Below are positions 19,343 through 20,451 of a stretch of DNA of 20,451 bases, piece by piece (within the stretch, counting starts at the first letter, position 1; every line of letters starts with the position of its first letter). The stretch spans positions 1-20,451 of the forward strand of contig DASXAQ010000046.1 of the NCBI GenBank assembly GCA_036406615.1, written 5' to 3'. The stretch comes from DASXAQ01 sp036406615. Its GTDB lineage: Bacteria > Actinomycetota > UBA4738. The translations under genes were made by a program, and so were the position numbers. The notes beneath the pieces were generated by a model. That model saw only the letters and a program-made list of their open reading frames with translations. It did not search any database and was not told where the DNA came from.

Positions 19343-19564
19343 GTGGTCATCCTGGTGATCGTCGTCCTGATCCTGGCGGCGCTGTTCTTCGTGAGCCTCA
19401 CCCTTCGCCGCCACGGCGAGAGCGAGGCGCCCGCGGAGGACTGGCAGCGCACCGACGAGGTGTTCCGCGATCCGACGACACGCCGGCTGATGCGGGTCTG
19501 GGTGGATCCGCGCGACGGGTCGCGCCACTACGTGGCCGAGCCCGGGCCGCCGCCATCCGTTTGA
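19343..19564 (+). CDS. Small single-pass membrane protein
   Basis: 73 residues. An N-terminal helix (VILVIVVLILAALFFVSLTL) anchors it in the membrane, followed by a charged segment with EDWQRTDEVFRDPTTRRLMR and RVWVDPRDGSRHYVAEPG. No family recognised. It lies 7 bp after the YbjQ gene, and its TGA overlaps the likely TTG start of kynureninase, so co-expression is expected. GTG 19343 is the only reasonable start. Confidence 0.65.
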   Translation: MVILVIVVLILAALFFVSLTLRRHGESEAPAEDWQRTDEVFRDPTTRRLMRVWVDPRDGSRHYVAEPGPPPSV

Positions 19565-20451
19565 CGGACGTGGCCGCCGTCGATCTCGCCTCGCGGGCGC
19601 ACGCCGAGGCGCTCGACGCGGACGACGAGCTGGCCGGGTTCCGGGATCGGTTCGTCATCCCGGACCAGTCGCTCGTGTACCTGGACGGGAACTCGCTCGG
19701 CCGGCTCCCGTGGACGACGGTCGAGCGAATCGAGGACGTGGTCCGCCACCAGTGGGGCGAGGGGCTGATCCGCTCGTGGGACGAGGGCTGGATCGACCTG
19801 CCGTCGCGCCTTGGGGACCGCATCGGCACGGGGCTGCTGGGCGCGCGGCCCGGCGAGGTGATCGTGGCGGACTCCACCACGACGAACTTCTACAAGCTGT
19901 GCGTCGCGGCGGTCGACGCCCGGCCCGGCCGGTCCGCGATCGTGACGGACCGCGACAACTTCCCGACGGACCGGTACGTGCTGGAAGGCATCGCCGAGTC
20001 CAGGGGCCTGACGATCCGATGGCTGGACGCGGGAGACGACGGTCCGCAGCCCGACGACGTCGCGGGGGCGCTGGACGACGACGTGGCGTTGGTCACGCTC
20101 TGTCATGTGGGCTACCGGACCGCCGCCATCCTCGACGTGGACGCGATCACGGCGCTCGCGCACGACGCGGGGGCGCTGATGCTGTGGGACCTGTGCCATG
20201 CGGCGGGCTCGGTGCCGGTCGACCTCAGCCGGACGGGAGCCGATCTGGCGGTCGGCTGCACGTACAAGTACCTGAACGCCGGCCCCGGCGCCCCGGCGTT
20301 CCTCTATGTACGCGAGGAGCTTCAGCCCTCGCTACGCCAGCCGATCTGGGGCTGGTGGGGCCGCCGGGAGATGTTCGAGATGGCCGCCGGCTACGACCCG
20401 GAGCCCGGGATCCGGGCATTCCTTGGAGGAACGCCACCGGTGCTGTCGATG
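19561..20451 (+). CDS. kynU: Kynureninase, 3' end missing
   Basis: First 297 codons, open to the right edge. The PLP-dependent enzyme cleaves kynurenine (or 3-hydroxykynurenine) to anthranilate (or 3-hydroxyanthranilate) and alanine. Conserved segments are YLDGNSLGRLP, WGEGLIRSWDEGW, VADSTTTNFYKL, WDLCHAAGSVPVDL and the PLP-lysine block TYKYLNAGPGAPAFLYV (Lys236), then IWGWWGRREMFEM and LGGTPPVLSM. The start is TTG 19561, overlapping the previous stop (TTGA); GTG 19570 is an alternative, and neither has a Shine-Dalgarno. No other tryptophan-degradation gene is visible in the window. Confidence 0.95.
   Translation, partial: MTDVAAVDLASRAHAEALDADDELAGFRDRFVIPDQSLVYLDGNSLGRLPWTTVERIEDVVRHQWGEGLIRSWDEGWIDLPSRLGDRIGTGLLGARPGEVIVADSTTTNFYKLCVAAVDARPGRSAIVTDRDNFPTDRYVLEGIAESRGLTIRWLDAGDDGPQPDDVAGALDDDVALVTLCHVGYRTAAILDVDAITALAHDAGALMLWDLCHAAGSVPVDLSRTGADLAVGCTYKYLNAGPGAPAFLYVREELQPSLRQPIWGWWGRREMFEMAAGYDPEPGIRAFLGGTPPVLSM

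Overview
The window is GC-rich, gene-dense bacterial chromosome that reads as an actinobacterium (Actinomycetota), probably from an uncultured or poorly sampled lineage. The evidence is a Bpa/PafE-type proteasome activator ending in QYL; a polA, rpsA, coaE, (spacer), uvrB order that matches the mycobacterial locus; a PolA with a dead 3'-5' exonuclease site and a Tyr in the O-helix; a four-domain S1 protein; DUF2203; and many short-leader or leaderless promoters (TANNNT, then 7-8 nt, then the start codon). No prophage, insertion sequence, CRISPR array, tRNA or rRNA was seen.

Layout. 1-674: 3' end of a polar amino-acid ABC ATPase. 703-1873 (minus): bpa, a two-helix membrane protein and a cupredoxin-like lipoprotein, tightly packed. 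1874-2505: a 630-bp stretch without a convincing protein gene. It holds a near-consensus minus-strand promoter (2236-2264), a predicted structured RNA starting at about 2228, a nested 81-bp hairpin, and tandem GC hairpins. 2506-3784 (minus): hotdog thioesterase and ZIP metal transporter, with a 19-bp palindrome over the ZIP promoter. 3947-9895 (plus): polA, rpsA, coaE, HAD hydrolase and DUF2203. 9973-11696: two-gene ABC-2 exporter. 11776-14381: complete amino-acid importer (binding lipoprotein, permease, ATPase). 14406-15266 (minus): MscS-type channel. 15360-18430: uvrB and a coupled amidohydrolase. 18421-18960 (minus): GNAT acetyltransferase. 18985-20451: YbjQ-family protein, a one-helix small protein and the 5' part of kynureninase.

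How it works together. The backbone is replication/repair (polA, uvrB), translation (rpsA) and CoA synthesis (coaE), with about 6.5 kb of transport and hypothetical genes between coaE and uvrB. Genes are often joined by NTGA stop/start overlaps with ATG, GTG and probably CTG and TTG. The least explained features are the candidate structured RNA upstream of bpa, an rpsA frame with no ATG, GTG, TTG or CTG start (best candidate ATC behind a strong Shine-Dalgarno), and a divergent pair whose start codons are 24 bp apart with overlapping -10 elements. All functional calls rest on reading motifs by eye; no database or folding program was run.
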